61,617 nt of DNA from Sulfopaludibacter sp035551455 (lineage in GTDB: Bacteria; Acidobacteriota; Terriglobia; Bryobacterales; Bryobacteraceae): the NCBI GenBank assembly GCA_035551455.1, contig DASZMZ010000282.1, positions 1 to 61,617 of the forward strand, read 5' to 3'. The first letter of the stretch is position 1, and each line of letters begins with the position of its first letter. Below, piece after piece: positions 32,914-41,390 of the stretch. A program made the translations under genes and the position numbers. Under the pieces are notes generated by a model, which had not been told where the DNA came from, did no database searches, and saw nothing but the letters and a program-made list of their open reading frames with translations.

Positions 32914-35514
32914 ATGAAACAAGCTCAATTCCGGGTGCTCTACCGGCAATTCCTGTTTCGCATGGTGGATCTGGAAGTGTTGTCCGCCAGTGCTTTGGGC
33001 GATACCAACAAACTGCTGGGCCAGTTTGCGGCGCTGCTCGTGTTCCTCAGCATCTGGATGTCGCTGGGGGCATTTGGCTTCGCCAGTTCGCGGATGGCGC
33101 CGCAAGCCGCTCTGCTGTTCACGCTGGTGGCGGAGCATTTCCTGGTGGCCACCACCATGCTGGTGATCGGCCTCTTCGCGGTGCTGAGTTGGGACTCCAC
33201 GTTTCCGAACCGGCGCGACGTGATGGTGCTATCGCCGCTGCCGGTGCGGGGCAGGACCATGTTTCTGGCGAAGGTGGCGGCCGTGGCAACTTCGTTAGGC
33301 CTGACGATCGCGCTGCTGCACGGCGCCATGGGCCTGGTCTGGCCGATGGCGTTTGAGGCGCAGGCCGTGGGGCAGGAGGCTCCCGCGATGACGTTCGAAG
33401 CGACGACGTCTCCCGTGCAGGCGGCGGAGCTGCAATCCGTTCTGAATCGCGATCTGCCGGCGGCGGTGGCGGATGGTCCGGGACTGACGATCGGCGTGGT
33501 GACGCACGGCGATCGAAGAATCTTCAGCTACGGAAAGGCGCAGCCGGATGCGCGGCTCGAGGCGGGGTCCCTGACCAAGACGTTCACCGCGCTGATTCTG
33601 GCGCGCATGGCGGACCAGGGACATCTGCGGCTGAGCGAGCCGGTGCGCCTACTGCTGCCTGCCGGAACGGCGCGACGGCCGATTGGCAAAGAAATTCGTC
33701 TGGTCGATTTGGCGACGCACCACGCGGGATTGCCGGGCAACGGCAGCGCGGCGGACTTGACGAGGTATCTGACGCGATATGGCGTGGCAGCGCCGCCCGA
33801 GCCCGCGTACCACTTCAGCAATTTGGGTTTCCTGCTGCTCTCGCAAGCGCTGGAGGAGCGCGCCGGCGCGACGTACGTCGATCTTCTGCAGACGGACGTG
33901 GCCGGTCCTTTGGGTCTGCGGGACACCACGGCGGAATCGGGAGCCATTCGTTCGACGGCGGCCGATCTGCTCACGTACCTGGACTGCAATCTGCATCCGG
34001 AGAAGGCCGGAGCGCTTGCCGGCGCGATCCGCGAGACGCAAAAGCTACGAGCCGAGGGGGCAGGCGACAGCCGGGTGGGTCTGGCATGGCTGCATCGCGG
34101 CGATTCGGATACGTACTTTCAGAACAGCAGCACGCGGGAGTTCAGCAGTTTCGCATTTTTCAATCCCACGAAAGACTTTGCGGCGTTGATTTTTCTGAAT
34201 CAGAGCCCCGAGCTTCCGGCTTCGATGATTCTGCTGGACGATCATATCCGGCAGCGTCTGGCCGGGCAGCCGGCGGTCTCGCTGAAGATGACTTACATTC
34301 CGGCGAGCAAGGGATTTACCGGCCTGCTGCGCTGGTACGGAGCTTATTGGTTTACGATGCTGGCCTCCGCGCTGTTCATTTACTGCGGGGTACTGACGGT
34401 GCAGGGAGCGGCGGCGCAATTGCTGCCGAGGCGGCTGTTTCTGCGGGTTTCCGGCCTGTTGCAGATGGCGGCGTTCTGTTTGTTTCTGTTCGTGTATTTT
34501 CTGCAGCCGCTCTTCGGGTCGATGGAATCGCTGGATTCGCCGGAGACGCGGGCGCAACTGCTCTGGTTGCCTTCGTACTGGTTTCTGGGATTGTTTCATC
34601 AGTTGAACGGCTCGATGTACGCGCCGCTGGCTCCGCTGGCGCATCGGGCCTGGGTGGGGCTGGCCGTGGTGGTGTGCGGCACGGCGGTGGCATACACCCT
34701 CTCTTACGTGCGCACGCTGCGGCAGATTGTGGAAGAGCCGGACATCACACCGGGACTGCGTACGGTGAACTGGCTGCCGCCGTTCGGCAACCGGGTGCAG
34801 ACGGCGATCGGCCAATTCGCGGTGCGGTCGCTCATGCGCAGCCGGCAGCATCGAGTAATCCTGGCGTTCTACCTGGGGATTGGTTTCGCGCTGATGACGT
34901 TCCTGCTGAAGGCACCGACGATGCGCACGGACGCGGACGCGCCGTTGCTGGCGGCGAGTGTGGTGATGCTGGCCATGGCAATGATCGGGACGCGGGTGGT
35001 GTTCGCGTTTCCCCTGGATCTGCGCGCCAACTGGATTTTCCAGGTGGTGGGATTGGATGCAGGGGCGGCATGCCTGACAGCGACACGACGGGCGCTGCTG
35101 CTGCTTTCGGCGGCGCCGGTGTGGATTGTGACGGCAGTGGTGTGTTTCCGCGCCTGGCCGTGGCAGCAGGCAGCGGGCCACCTGATTCTGTTGGCGCTGC
35201 TGGCGATGATACTGTGCGATTTCTGCTTTCTCCAGTTCCGCAAGATTCCTTTTGCCTGTTCCTATCTGCCGGGGAAGTCGCAGGTGCACATGGTGTTCCT
35301 GTGCGCGGTGGGTCTGCTGTATGGAGTGATGGCGTGTGTGCAATTCGAGCGGCTGATGCTGCAGGAGGCGCGCAGCACCGTGGCGCTCCTCGCGCCGTTC
35401 GCGCTGGTGGCGGTGGGTGTCCGGGTGGTGTCTTTACTGATGCGGTCGGAGGATCGCTTGCGCTTTGAAGAGGCGCCGACTCCGGCTGTCCAGGAACTGG
35501 GCCTCCAGCGGTGA
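32914..35514 (+). CDS. ABC permease with an inserted beta-lactamase-like (class C/PBP fold) domain
   Basis: 866 residues in three parts. Residues 1-148 hold about three membrane segments (LLGQFAALLVFLSIWMSLGA; LLFTLVAEHFLVATTMLVIG; KVAAVATSLGLTIALLHGAM). Residues about 165-455 form a serine beta-lactamase/AmpC-like domain: GVVTHGDRRIFSYGKA, SxxK motif Ser219-Leu-Thr-Lys222, LVDLATHHAGLPGNGS, and FSNLGFLLLSQALEERAG. The usual YxN is Phe-Ser-Asn (301-303) and the usual HxG/KTG region reads YFQNSSTREFSS, so two catalytic motifs are altered. Residues 470-850 carry about eight more membrane segments. The insert is predicted to lie outside the cytoplasm. Operon partner of the ATPase. Confidence 0.85.
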   Translation: MKQAQFRVLYRQFLFRMVDLEVLSASALGDTNKLLGQFAALLVFLSIWMSLGAFGFASSRMAPQAALLFTLVAEHFLVATTMLVIGLFAVLSWDSTFPNRRDVMVLSPLPVRGRTMFLAKVAAVATSLGLTIALLHGAMGLVWPMAFEAQAVGQEAPAMTFEATTSPVQAAELQSVLNRDLPAAVADGPGLTIGVVTHGDRRIFSYGKAQPDARLEAGSLTKTFTALILARMADQGHLRLSEPVRLLLPAGTARRPIGKEIRLVDLATHHAGLPGNGSAADLTRYLTRYGVAAPPEPAYHFSNLGFLLLSQALEERAGATYVDLLQTDVAGPLGLRDTTAESGAIRSTAADLLTYLDCNLHPEKAGALAGAIRETQKLRAEGAGDSRVGLAWLHRGDSDTYFQNSSTREFSSFAFFNPTKDFAALIFLNQSPELPASMILLDDHIRQRLAGQPAVSLKMTYIPASKGFTGLLRWYGAYWFTMLASALFIYCGVLTVQGAAAQLLPRRLFLRVSGLLQMAAFCLFLFVYFLQPLFGSMESLDSPETRAQLLWLPSYWFLGLFHQLNGSMYAPLAPLAHRAWVGLAVVVCGTAVAYTLSYVRTLRQIVEEPDITPGLRTVNWLPPFGNRVQTAIGQFAVRSLMRSRQHRVILAFYLGIGFALMTFLLKAPTMRTDADAPLLAASVVMLAMAMIGTRVVFAFPLDLRANWIFQVVGLDAGAACLTATRRALLLLSAAPVWIVTAVVCFRAWPWQQAAGHLILLALLAMILCDFCFLQFRKIPFACSYLPGKSQVHMVFLCAVGLLYGVMACVQFERLMLQEARSTVALLAPFALVAVGVRVVSLLMRSEDRLRFEEAPTPAVQELGLQR

Positions 35515-35545
35515 TGAAACCCGTCCTCTCGAAAATGGAACGGCC

Positions 35546-36649
35546 CTAATCGCCGGTCGCGGGCTCCGGAGCCGGCTTCGGTGCGAAGCGCCAACCCATA
35601 TCGGCGAGACGCGACTTCACCTTGTCCCAATTGGTGCGGATGAGCGAAAGCGCCAGCATCAGCAGGATTACGGTGATGGCGGCGATGATAGTCTGCAGGA
35701 TATTCAGGCGGTCTTTCAGAAAGAAGAACCAGCGTCCGTAGACCAGTTCGATGTGGACCCAATAGACCAGCAGCGACGTGGTGCCGAACTGACGGACCAT
35801 GCTCCAAGTGCGCTCTTTGGCTCCGTAGCGGGTCCAGAGGTACGCGCCCGAAAGCAGAATTAAGGTCACGCCGAGTTTGGTCAGGATCTGGGCCGGATGA
35901 TTCAGCCAGAATTCGGCCTTCGGGTAAAGCTGGAAGGGCGAATTCGCGCAATACTGGCAGACCAGAATCAGGAAGCCGCCCAAGAGCGCGCCCCACTGCA
36001 TCATGCGCTCGGTGAATTCGGCCGGGACGGCGCGAATCACGCTGCCGGCGCTCAGGCCGAATGCCAGGTAGGCTCCCCAGGGAAAGAGTCCGAAGAAGCG
36101 GTAGTCCGGCACCAGATACGCGCGCAGCATCCAGGGAACGCGCGACAGATCCAACATCGACACAAACGGTGCGCAGACGGCGATCGTGATACCCAGCAGG
36201 GCGCAATACCGAATGCGATCGCGCGTGGTGAAGACCGCCATGATGGAAAAGAGGGCGATACAGAAGCCCATGCAGTTCAGTACGTCCACCTTGAACAGAT
36301 CGGGCCAGGCACCGGCAGGAAAAGCAAAGGTGAAGGCCTGAAGCCGGAAGGCAAAGGCGAGAAAAAAAAGATACCCGGAGCGGCGGAACGCCTCAACCAC
36401 ACGGCCCATCGGGCCCATGCCTTTGCGTTCCGTGCTGTCCATCAGGAATGCCAGTGTGACGCCGGTGAGGAAAAGGAAAATGGCCGGGGGCATGCCGCCC
36501 ACAAATTGAGACAGCGTATAGGGGCCGCTCTGGCGCAGATCCTGGCGGGTGAAGGAATCGAAGACGTGTCCCTGAAGCATAATCAGGGCGGCGATTCCGC
36601 GGACCCAATCGAGGTACTCGAGCCTGTATGCACTCGCCCTGGTCTTCAT
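35546..36649 (-). CDS. Heparan-alpha-glucosaminide acetyltransferase-like membrane acyltransferase
   Basis: 367 residues with about ten hydrophobic segments. The N terminus RLEYLDWVRGIAALIMLQGH, then PPAIFLFLTGVTLAFLMD, is the pattern of the DUF1624/HGSNAT-like and DUF418-like membrane acyltransferases, with the conserved Asp and His in the first helix. It probably transfers an acyl group to a sugar or envelope component. It ends the minus-strand series that starts at the YtxH gene and follows the LolA-like gene by 32 bases. Confidence 0.72.
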   Translation of the reverse strand: MKTRASAYRLEYLDWVRGIAALIMLQGHVFDSFTRQDLRQSGPYTLSQFVGGMPPAIFLFLTGVTLAFLMDSTERKGMGPMGRVVEAFRRSGYLFFLAFAFRLQAFTFAFPAGAWPDLFKVDVLNCMGFCIALFSIMAVFTTRDRIRYCALLGITIAVCAPFVSMLDLSRVPWMLRAYLVPDYRFFGLFPWGAYLAFGLSAGSVIRAVPAEFTERMMQWGALLGGFLILVCQYCANSPFQLYPKAEFWLNHPAQILTKLGVTLILLSGAYLWTRYGAKERTWSMVRQFGTTSLLVYWVHIELVYGRWFFFLKDRLNILQTIIAAITVILLMLALSLIRTNWDKVKSRLADMGWRFAPKPAPEPATGD

Positions 36650-36681
36650 GCTTACCCCAAACTGCGTTTACTACAAGAAGC

Positions 36682-37398
36682 CTACTTGAGAACGGTGGGC
36701 TTCTCCCTTTTCGCATTTCTCGGTGCGTTCAGCTTCACATCCGATTCCGAGATACTGCCCAATTTCATGTTCGTGTAAGTGGCCAATGTATAATCCCCAC
36801 CCTTTTCGTAGATTTTGACCTGGGTGGCCACACCGGTATTCGGACCCTCCAAGGGAATCCACAATTCGAATTTGGGGATCTGTGCGGCCAGACCCTTGTC
36901 CTTCGCAATGAGCACGAGACGGGCCGTCTTGTGGTTATCCACCGTATCGGGACCGCCGTAGGTGATGTCGTAAGCGTTCCTGAGATCCTGGCTGGTACTG
37001 CCCCATCCCAGCATCATGACTTGCTCGATCATGGGTTTGCTGGATTTCGAAAGTTCGTAGGGCAGAATCGTATTGGTCTTGGGGTAATAGATCTCCACTT
37101 TGGTGGCGTCGGCGGAAATGGTCTGCTGATCGGGCGGGTCAAAGCTGATCCGCATCTGAAGCTCGTGCGGCTTGGCGCGGCGGACCACTGCTTTGCCGGT
37201 TTGAACATCTGGTTCCGGGACGACGGGCGTGACTTTGACTCTCTTCAGATCGGCCGAAAAGCCGCGAAATCCCGGTGCGGCAGCGTCGATTTTGGCATAG
37301 ACGGCGGCGAGATCGTCGGCGGCGGGCGCGGCGGATGACAGCGCGGCGAGCAGAGCGACGGCTCCCAAGAGGACGAGCGAGTGTGGTAAGTACCGCAT
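36682..37398 (-). CDS. LolA-like outer-membrane lipoprotein-sorting protein
   Basis: 238 residues with signal peptide SLVLLGAVALLAALSSAA. The body (FRGFSADLKRVKVTPVV; VEIYYPKTNTILPYELSK; LWIPLEGPNTGVATQVKIY) matches the LolA/LolB-like open beta-barrel fold. LolA ferries lipoproteins through the periplasm. No LolCDE genes are in the window, and many acidobacterial paralogues exist, so a general lipid- or polymer-binding role is also possible. A taggag ribosome site supports the ATG. Part of an envelope operon. Confidence 0.75.
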   Translation of the reverse strand: MRYLPHSLVLLGAVALLAALSSAAPAADDLAAVYAKIDAAAPGFRGFSADLKRVKVTPVVPEPDVQTGKAVVRRAKPHELQMRISFDPPDQQTISADATKVEIYYPKTNTILPYELSKSSKPMIEQVMMLGWGSTSQDLRNAYDITYGGPDTVDNHKTARLVLIAKDKGLAAQIPKFELWIPLEGPNTGVATQVKIYEKGGDYTLATYTNMKLGSISESDVKLNAPRNAKREKPTVLK

Positions 37399-37425
37399 GC
37401 TGTAACTCCTACTCCAAACGGGCCG

Positions 37426-37764
37426 TTAAGGCCGCGCGAACGCCATGTAGCCTTGCAGTTCGCCTTCCGAATTCAGGATTGGTTCAATTCGCGTGACGGT
37501 GAAATGGCCGCGGCCGGGCAGCGTGCGGATCTGTCTGGTCAGCGACGGCACACGTTGATTCTCGGGGGTTTGTTCCAAGACTTCGATGGGCACAAAAAAG
37601 CCGTCTGCCGGGAGCGGAATGATGCTGCTGGCGCTCGGAATACGGGGCTGATCGCGGAACAGATCGCGCGGGGTCAGGAAGATGAAAGCGAGAATGAGGG
37701 CCACCACCACGTCGTACTGCCAACTGGCCCGCGGGAACTCCCAAAATATGAGGCGCTTCAGCAT
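37426..37764 (-). CDS. Small membrane-anchored hypothetical protein
   Basis: 112 residues from ATG 37764 (a TTG at 37770 is also in frame). A single transmembrane helix at about 15-32 (YDVVVALILAFIFLTPRDLF) is followed by a soluble domain ending QGYMAFARP. No known motif. It lies between the LolA-like gene and another one-helix protein gene, in the same direction with short gaps. Confidence 0.65.
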   Translation of the reverse strand: MLKRLIFWEFPRASWQYDVVVALILAFIFLTPRDLFRDQPRIPSASSIIPLPADGFFVPIEVLEQTPENQRVPSLTRQIRTLPGRGHFTVTRIEPILNSEGELQGYMAFARP

Positions 37765-37787
37765 TTCCAACTGTATTTTAGCAGGCG

Positions 37788-38342
37788 TTACCAGCCTCTC
37801 GGCAGGACCAGGCGAAGCCCGTTGACTTCGTCCTCAACCACGAAGCCGTTGAGATCCACCAGCGCGTCTTGAAGAGAGAAGTCCGGGAGCGTCGGGGAAG
37901 CGGGCGAAGCCGCGGACGCCGGAGCCTGAAGGAGGCGGCGCGTCTGTTCGTCAAACAGATCGCCGGAGGGATTGGCGGAGCGGCCCGGCAATTGGAGGCG
38001 CACTTCGATGACGTGGGAGCCATGGGGCGGCACTTCGAAAGGCAGGCGGACATTGGGAAAGCCAACCGAAGGCCGGTCTTTCGGCTGGAGCGCGCGCACT
38101 TCCGTAAGGGATGACTGAAACCGCGCCACGCGAGGCGTGAGGTTGTGGATGGTGTACCGAAAGACCAGTCCACCGGCTTCGTACCGCATGGACTGAAACT
38201 CGACCTGGAAGCTGTTTTCGTTCAGAGGATAGGCGAGGTACTCCTGCCAGACCAGAATCGCCGGGCCGGCCAGCACCACGGCAAAACCCAGGATTAGTCC
38301 AGCGACAATCCAGATGGTCCGGACAGCACGTACCGGAGGCAT
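37788..38342 (-). CDS. Membrane-anchored hypothetical protein with beta-rich domain
   Basis: 184 residues. An N-terminal helix (IWIVAGLILGFAVVLAGPAI) anchors a beta-rich domain of about 40-135 (FQVEFQSMRYEAGGLVFRYT; VPPHGSHVIEVRLQLPG) that resembles an Ig-like or LEA14-like fold only in general pattern. The tail is Ala/Pro-rich. A good aggggaaac ribosome site precedes the ATG. The gene starts 13 bases after the YtxH stop. Function unknown. Confidence 0.65.
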   Translation of the reverse strand: MPPVRAVRTIWIVAGLILGFAVVLAGPAILVWQEYLAYPLNENSFQVEFQSMRYEAGGLVFRYTIHNLTPRVARFQSSLTEVRALQPKDRPSVGFPNVRLPFEVPPHGSHVIEVRLQLPGRSANPSGDLFDEQTRRLLQAPASAASPASPTLPDFSLQDALVDLNGFVVEDEVNGLRLVLPRGW

Positions 38343-38355
38343 GTTTCCCCTGCGA

Positions 38356-38658
38356 TCAGCCCTTTACGAGTTTGCGGCCGCGATCGAAAAGTTCGGCGGC
38401 GTCTTCCACCAACTTACGGCCGCGTTCGAACATTTCCTTACTGGCATCCACCACATCCATGCTGGACTCGGCGATGGCATCTTTGCTCTGCTGGGCTTTA
38501 TCGGAGATGTATTGGCGGGTATCCTTGCCGCTTTTCGGGGCGTATAGAATTGCCGCCGTAGCGCCGATGATGGCTCCGGTCAGGAACCATACAAGGCGGC
38601 TGCCGCCGTCATCATCGTCCTCTGTGCGAACAATCTCATCTGCAACGTTTTCGGACAT
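38356..38658 (-). CDS. YtxH domain protein
   Basis: 100 residues from ATG 38658 with a gcggaggcg ribosome site. The YtxH signature is clear: a membrane helix LVWFLTGAIIGATAAILYAP followed by KSGKDTRQYISDKAQQSKDA and heptad-like repeats including two copies of the RGRKLV word. YtxH proteins are small, stress-associated, membrane-linked and of unknown mechanism. First gene of the minus-strand envelope series and divergent from the DUF2007 gene. Confidence 0.85.
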   Translation of the reverse strand: MSENVADEIVRTEDDDDGGSRLVWFLTGAIIGATAAILYAPKSGKDTRQYISDKAQQSKDAIAESSMDVVDASKEMFERGRKLVEDAAELFDRGRKLVKG

Positions 38659-38722
38659 CAGGCGCCTCCGCGGGAGTGGCGTAAGAAACGGCTCCTTCCA
38701 CATTCTGCGATATCCTGAAGGC

Positions 38723-39001
38723 ATGGCGCAAGATCCCGATCGCGATGAGAACGCGGGCCAAGAGATGGTCACGCTGTTCAGTTCTTCGAACGTGGATGCA
38801 GAGCTGGAGGCCAACAACATCCATGCAATTCTGGAATCCAATGGAATCCCCTCGCTGTTGGTGGGAGCGAGCATGATTCCGTCCCTGGAATTCCAGGTAC
38901 AGGTGCCGCGCGAACAACTGGAAGCGGCCGAGAAGGCGGTCGCCGAGGCGCGGGCGGCGGGCCCGGACGCAGCGGCGGAAGCGGAAGCCGCCACGGAGTA
39001 G
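38723..39001 (+). CDS. DUF2007 protein
   Basis: 92 residues from ATG 38723 (gaagg ribosome site). VTLFSSSNVDAELEANNIHA and SNGIPSLLVGASMIPSLEFQ form the single ferredoxin-like DUF2007 unit, sometimes called a putative prokaryotic signal-transducing protein. The C-terminal tail is Ala/Glu-rich. Cytoplasmic. No ligand known. Followed after 43 bases by the DUF4159 gene. Confidence 0.82.
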   Translation: MAQDPDRDENAGQEMVTLFSSSNVDAELEANNIHAILESNGIPSLLVGASMIPSLEFQVQVPREQLEAAEKAVAEARAAGPDAAAEAEAATE

Positions 39002-39044
39002 TCGATTCCGGGCGTGATATCCTGCAGAGCAAAGGCTGTCCCGT

Positions 39045-39926
39045 ATGAGATTCCCGAAGGCGCTGCAGGCAGCAGGCTGCTGCCTGGTGCTGATCAGCGC
39101 GCTGTACGCCTTCCAAAAGCCATTCCGCGTCTATGAAAGCTTTGAGCGGCAGGACGATATCCCCTTGCCGCCCGACTATCTGGAAAAAACGGAGTGGGTC
39201 TTCGCCCGCCTGATGTACCCGAGCCATCCCGACGCCATTTTGGGCGGCGGCATGTTCGGACGGAATCGCGGCTTCTTCGGAGGCTATCGCCGGAATGCCG
39301 ATTGGCGGCAGGGCGGCACCAGTTGGACACAGGACTATCCCCGCGCCGATCGCCACTTTGCGGCGGCCGTGCGGCGGCTCACCCGCGTGCACGTGCGCAG
39401 CGTGGAACAGCCCGTGAATCCCGACGATCTGGACGATTTTTACAACTGGCCCTGGCTGAATGCCGGCGAGATGGGCGACTGGCAATTGACCGACGCGCAG
39501 GTAAAAACGGTGCGCGAGTATCTGCAGCGCGGCGGCTTCCTGATGCTGGACGATTTTTGGGGCCCGGAAGAATACGCGCGCTTCGACGAGACGATGCACA
39601 AAATATTTCCCGAGCATCCGGTGGTGGAAATGCCGAACGGCGACGCGATTTTCCACGTGGTGTACGATCTTGACGATCGATATCAGGTGCCGGGACAGTG
39701 GGGGCTGAGTCCGTACAATCCGCAGTATCAGCGGCGCGCGGCAGGCACCGTGGCTCATTGGTATGGGGTCTATGACGAGAAGGGCCGCGTGATGGTGGCG
39801 ATCTCGTTCAACTCAGACCTGGGCGATTCCTGGGAGTGGGCGGACGACCCCCGCTATCCCGAAAAATACTCGGCCCTCGGCATCCGCATCGGCGTGAACT
39901 ACGTGGTTTACGCGATGACGCACTAG
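39045..39926 (+). CDS. DUF4159 secreted protein
   Basis: 293 residues with a signal peptide (AAGCCLVLISALYAFQ). TEWVFARLMYPSHPD, YPRADRHFAAAVRRLTRVHV and REYLQRGGFLMLDDFWGPEE are the DUF4159 landmarks; the middle insert GGGMFGRNRGFFGGYRRNAD is Gly/Arg-rich. The domain has a glutamine-amidotransferase-like flavour but no catalytic Cys is seen. Often encoded near MoxR/VWA genes, which is not the case here. Function unknown. Confidence 0.82.
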   Translation: MRFPKALQAAGCCLVLISALYAFQKPFRVYESFERQDDIPLPPDYLEKTEWVFARLMYPSHPDAILGGGMFGRNRGFFGGYRRNADWRQGGTSWTQDYPRADRHFAAAVRRLTRVHVRSVEQPVNPDDLDDFYNWPWLNAGEMGDWQLTDAQVKTVREYLQRGGFLMLDDFWGPEEYARFDETMHKIFPEHPVVEMPNGDAIFHVVYDLDDRYQVPGQWGLSPYNPQYQRRAAGTVAHWYGVYDEKGRVMVAISFNSDLGDSWEWADDPRYPEKYSALGIRIGVNYVVYAMTH

Positions 39927-39954
39927 CTCGACGGCCCCTACGGATGAGAGGAAC

Positions 39955-40881
39955 CTAATTGCCGGTCGGGGTCTTCTCCATGTGGTCGACTACGATCAAC
40001 TCGACCGGCCCCTTTTTGGCATTGAGTTTCAAGCCAAGCTGCGATTGCAGGGCCGCGAAGATATCGGGCAGGGCCTCGGTATCGGAAGCTATATTTTGCG
40101 GCGGCGCAACCGGAACCGCGCCCGCCGGCAATCCGGACGGCAAACCAGGACCCGGTCCGTTCATTCCATCGGTGGAAAAAGAGAGTGTGAAATCGTATTT
40201 GCCGGTGAGGCCCGTCTCGTCCGTCACCGGACGGCTCAACTGATTGGTGAGGCGGTCTGTCAGGTCCTTCATCGTCGAGTCCCGACCCAGCAACCGCGCC
40301 TTAGTGGGCATAAAAATCCCCATCACGGTTCCCCGCCCTCGCGGCGCCGGCGGCAGAATCGGAAAACCGTCACCGCCCATTTTGGGCTGAGACGGCAGGT
40401 CCGGCAGCGCGTCGGGGTCGGCATTCGCCGGGACTACCGGCGATTCCTTCAGTTTCGAGCCGCCTTTCGCCACTTCGAGCGAGTACATGGGCAACTCCTT
40501 CGTTTCCCGATGGGCCGCCATCTTGAAACGATCCGCCAGCAGATTCTGCAGCATCGTCCGGAACTGTTCCTTGGTAGTCTCCGGCGGCATGGTCGCATTG
40601 ATGTCGAAGCGTTCACTGTCCAGCCAGACCGGTCCGGTGATCTGGAAGTTCTTGACGTCGTAGGCATTCATGAGCAGTTGTTTGAGGCTCATGTTGGGAT
40701 AGCGAATGCGTCCCGGATCCTTGGAACCGGGGCCGCCACTGGGCGGAGTGAACAGGATGCGGCCTCGCCCGTCGGGCACCAGCGGAGCAGCCGGTTTCAC
40801 CGACGCAACATCGAACCGCTGACCCCATGCTGCCGCGCAGACCAGCACCACCAGGCTGTTTCCCAAGACTCTCGACGCCAT
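39955..40881 (-). CDS. Soli_TIGR03435 (DUF3738) acidobacterial secreted protein
   Basis: 308 residues, signal peptide SRVLGNSLVVLVCAAAWG. The landmarks FDVASVKPAAP, YPNMSLKQLLMNAYDVKNFQ, DRFKMAAHRETKELPMYSLE, TGKYDFTLSF and GLKLNAKKGPVELIVVDHME are diagnostic of the large acidobacterial TIGR03435 family. Function unknown; many paralogues are linked to BlaR/BlaI-type genes. A dyad operator-like element lies 12 bases upstream of the ATG. Confidence 0.95.
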   Translation of the reverse strand: MASRVLGNSLVVLVCAAAWGQRFDVASVKPAAPLVPDGRGRILFTPPSGGPGSKDPGRIRYPNMSLKQLLMNAYDVKNFQITGPVWLDSERFDINATMPPETTKEQFRTMLQNLLADRFKMAAHRETKELPMYSLEVAKGGSKLKESPVVPANADPDALPDLPSQPKMGGDGFPILPPAPRGRGTVMGIFMPTKARLLGRDSTMKDLTDRLTNQLSRPVTDETGLTGKYDFTLSFSTDGMNGPGPGLPSGLPAGAVPVAPPQNIASDTEALPDIFAALQSQLGLKLNAKKGPVELIVVDHMEKTPTGN

Positions 40882-40893
40882 GGCCGCCCCCTC

Positions 40894-40911
40894 TACTAAT
40901 GATTTAGTACT
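40894..40911. promoter_or_regulatory. Operator-like dyad upstream of the TIGR03435 gene
   Basis: tactaa (40894-40899) and ttagta (40904-40909) flank tgat. The 16-mer ctaatgatttagtact (40896-40911) recurs with one mismatch upstream of the TPR gene at 45027-45042. It lies just ahead of the start codon at 40881, where a repressor would block transcription. Confidence 0.5.
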
Positions 40912-40936
40912 TTTAGAGGGCGTTCGTCAACAGGAA

Positions 40937-41338
40937 TCAGGCAACGGCCTTACTTGTCAGGAATGGCGCGTACTTCATGTCGGTGCCTTTGATGTGGTCC
41001 ACCAGCCAATTCTTGAGAAAATGCAGCACCTGCACTGTCATGGCTGCCTGCCCAGCCTGATACTTAGCATTAAACTCCTGCACCTGGCGAGTCAGCGCAT
41101 CGTGCTGCGCCTTGTGTGCCGCGAAGTCCGGATAGTTATTCGCCCGCATGAGCCGTTCTTCGTGAGCGAAGTGGGAGGCTGTGTATTGCACCAGACGCTG
41201 CAGGAGTGGACCCAACGCGGCTCTACCCTGACCCGTGCTCATGGCCTCGTACAATTTGTTCGCAATCTGAAACAGCGTCTGATGTTGCGCATCGATGCTG
41301 CCGATTCCGGTAATGTAATTGCTATTCCATTCGAACAT
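40937..41338 (-). CDS. Bacteriohemerythrin
   Basis: 133 residues from ATG 41338 (family-typical MFEWNSNYITGIGSIDAQHQ); ATG 41365 would add nine residues. The di-iron ligands are all present: His in DAQHQ, His and Glu in HFAHEERLM, two His in HKAQHDAL, and His and Asp in DHIKGTD. It binds O2 reversibly for sensing, storage or delivery. Divergent from the ArsA-like gene, with 52 bases between starts. Confidence 0.92.
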   Translation of the reverse strand: MFEWNSNYITGIGSIDAQHQTLFQIANKLYEAMSTGQGRAALGPLLQRLVQYTASHFAHEERLMRANNYPDFAAHKAQHDALTRQVQEFNAKYQAGQAAMTVQVLHFLKNWLVDHIKGTDMKYAPFLTSKAVA

Positions 41339-41390
41339 GCCCGTGATATCGGCAGGGCGCCACATTTTCGATAGGGGGTAAGATCAGGAT

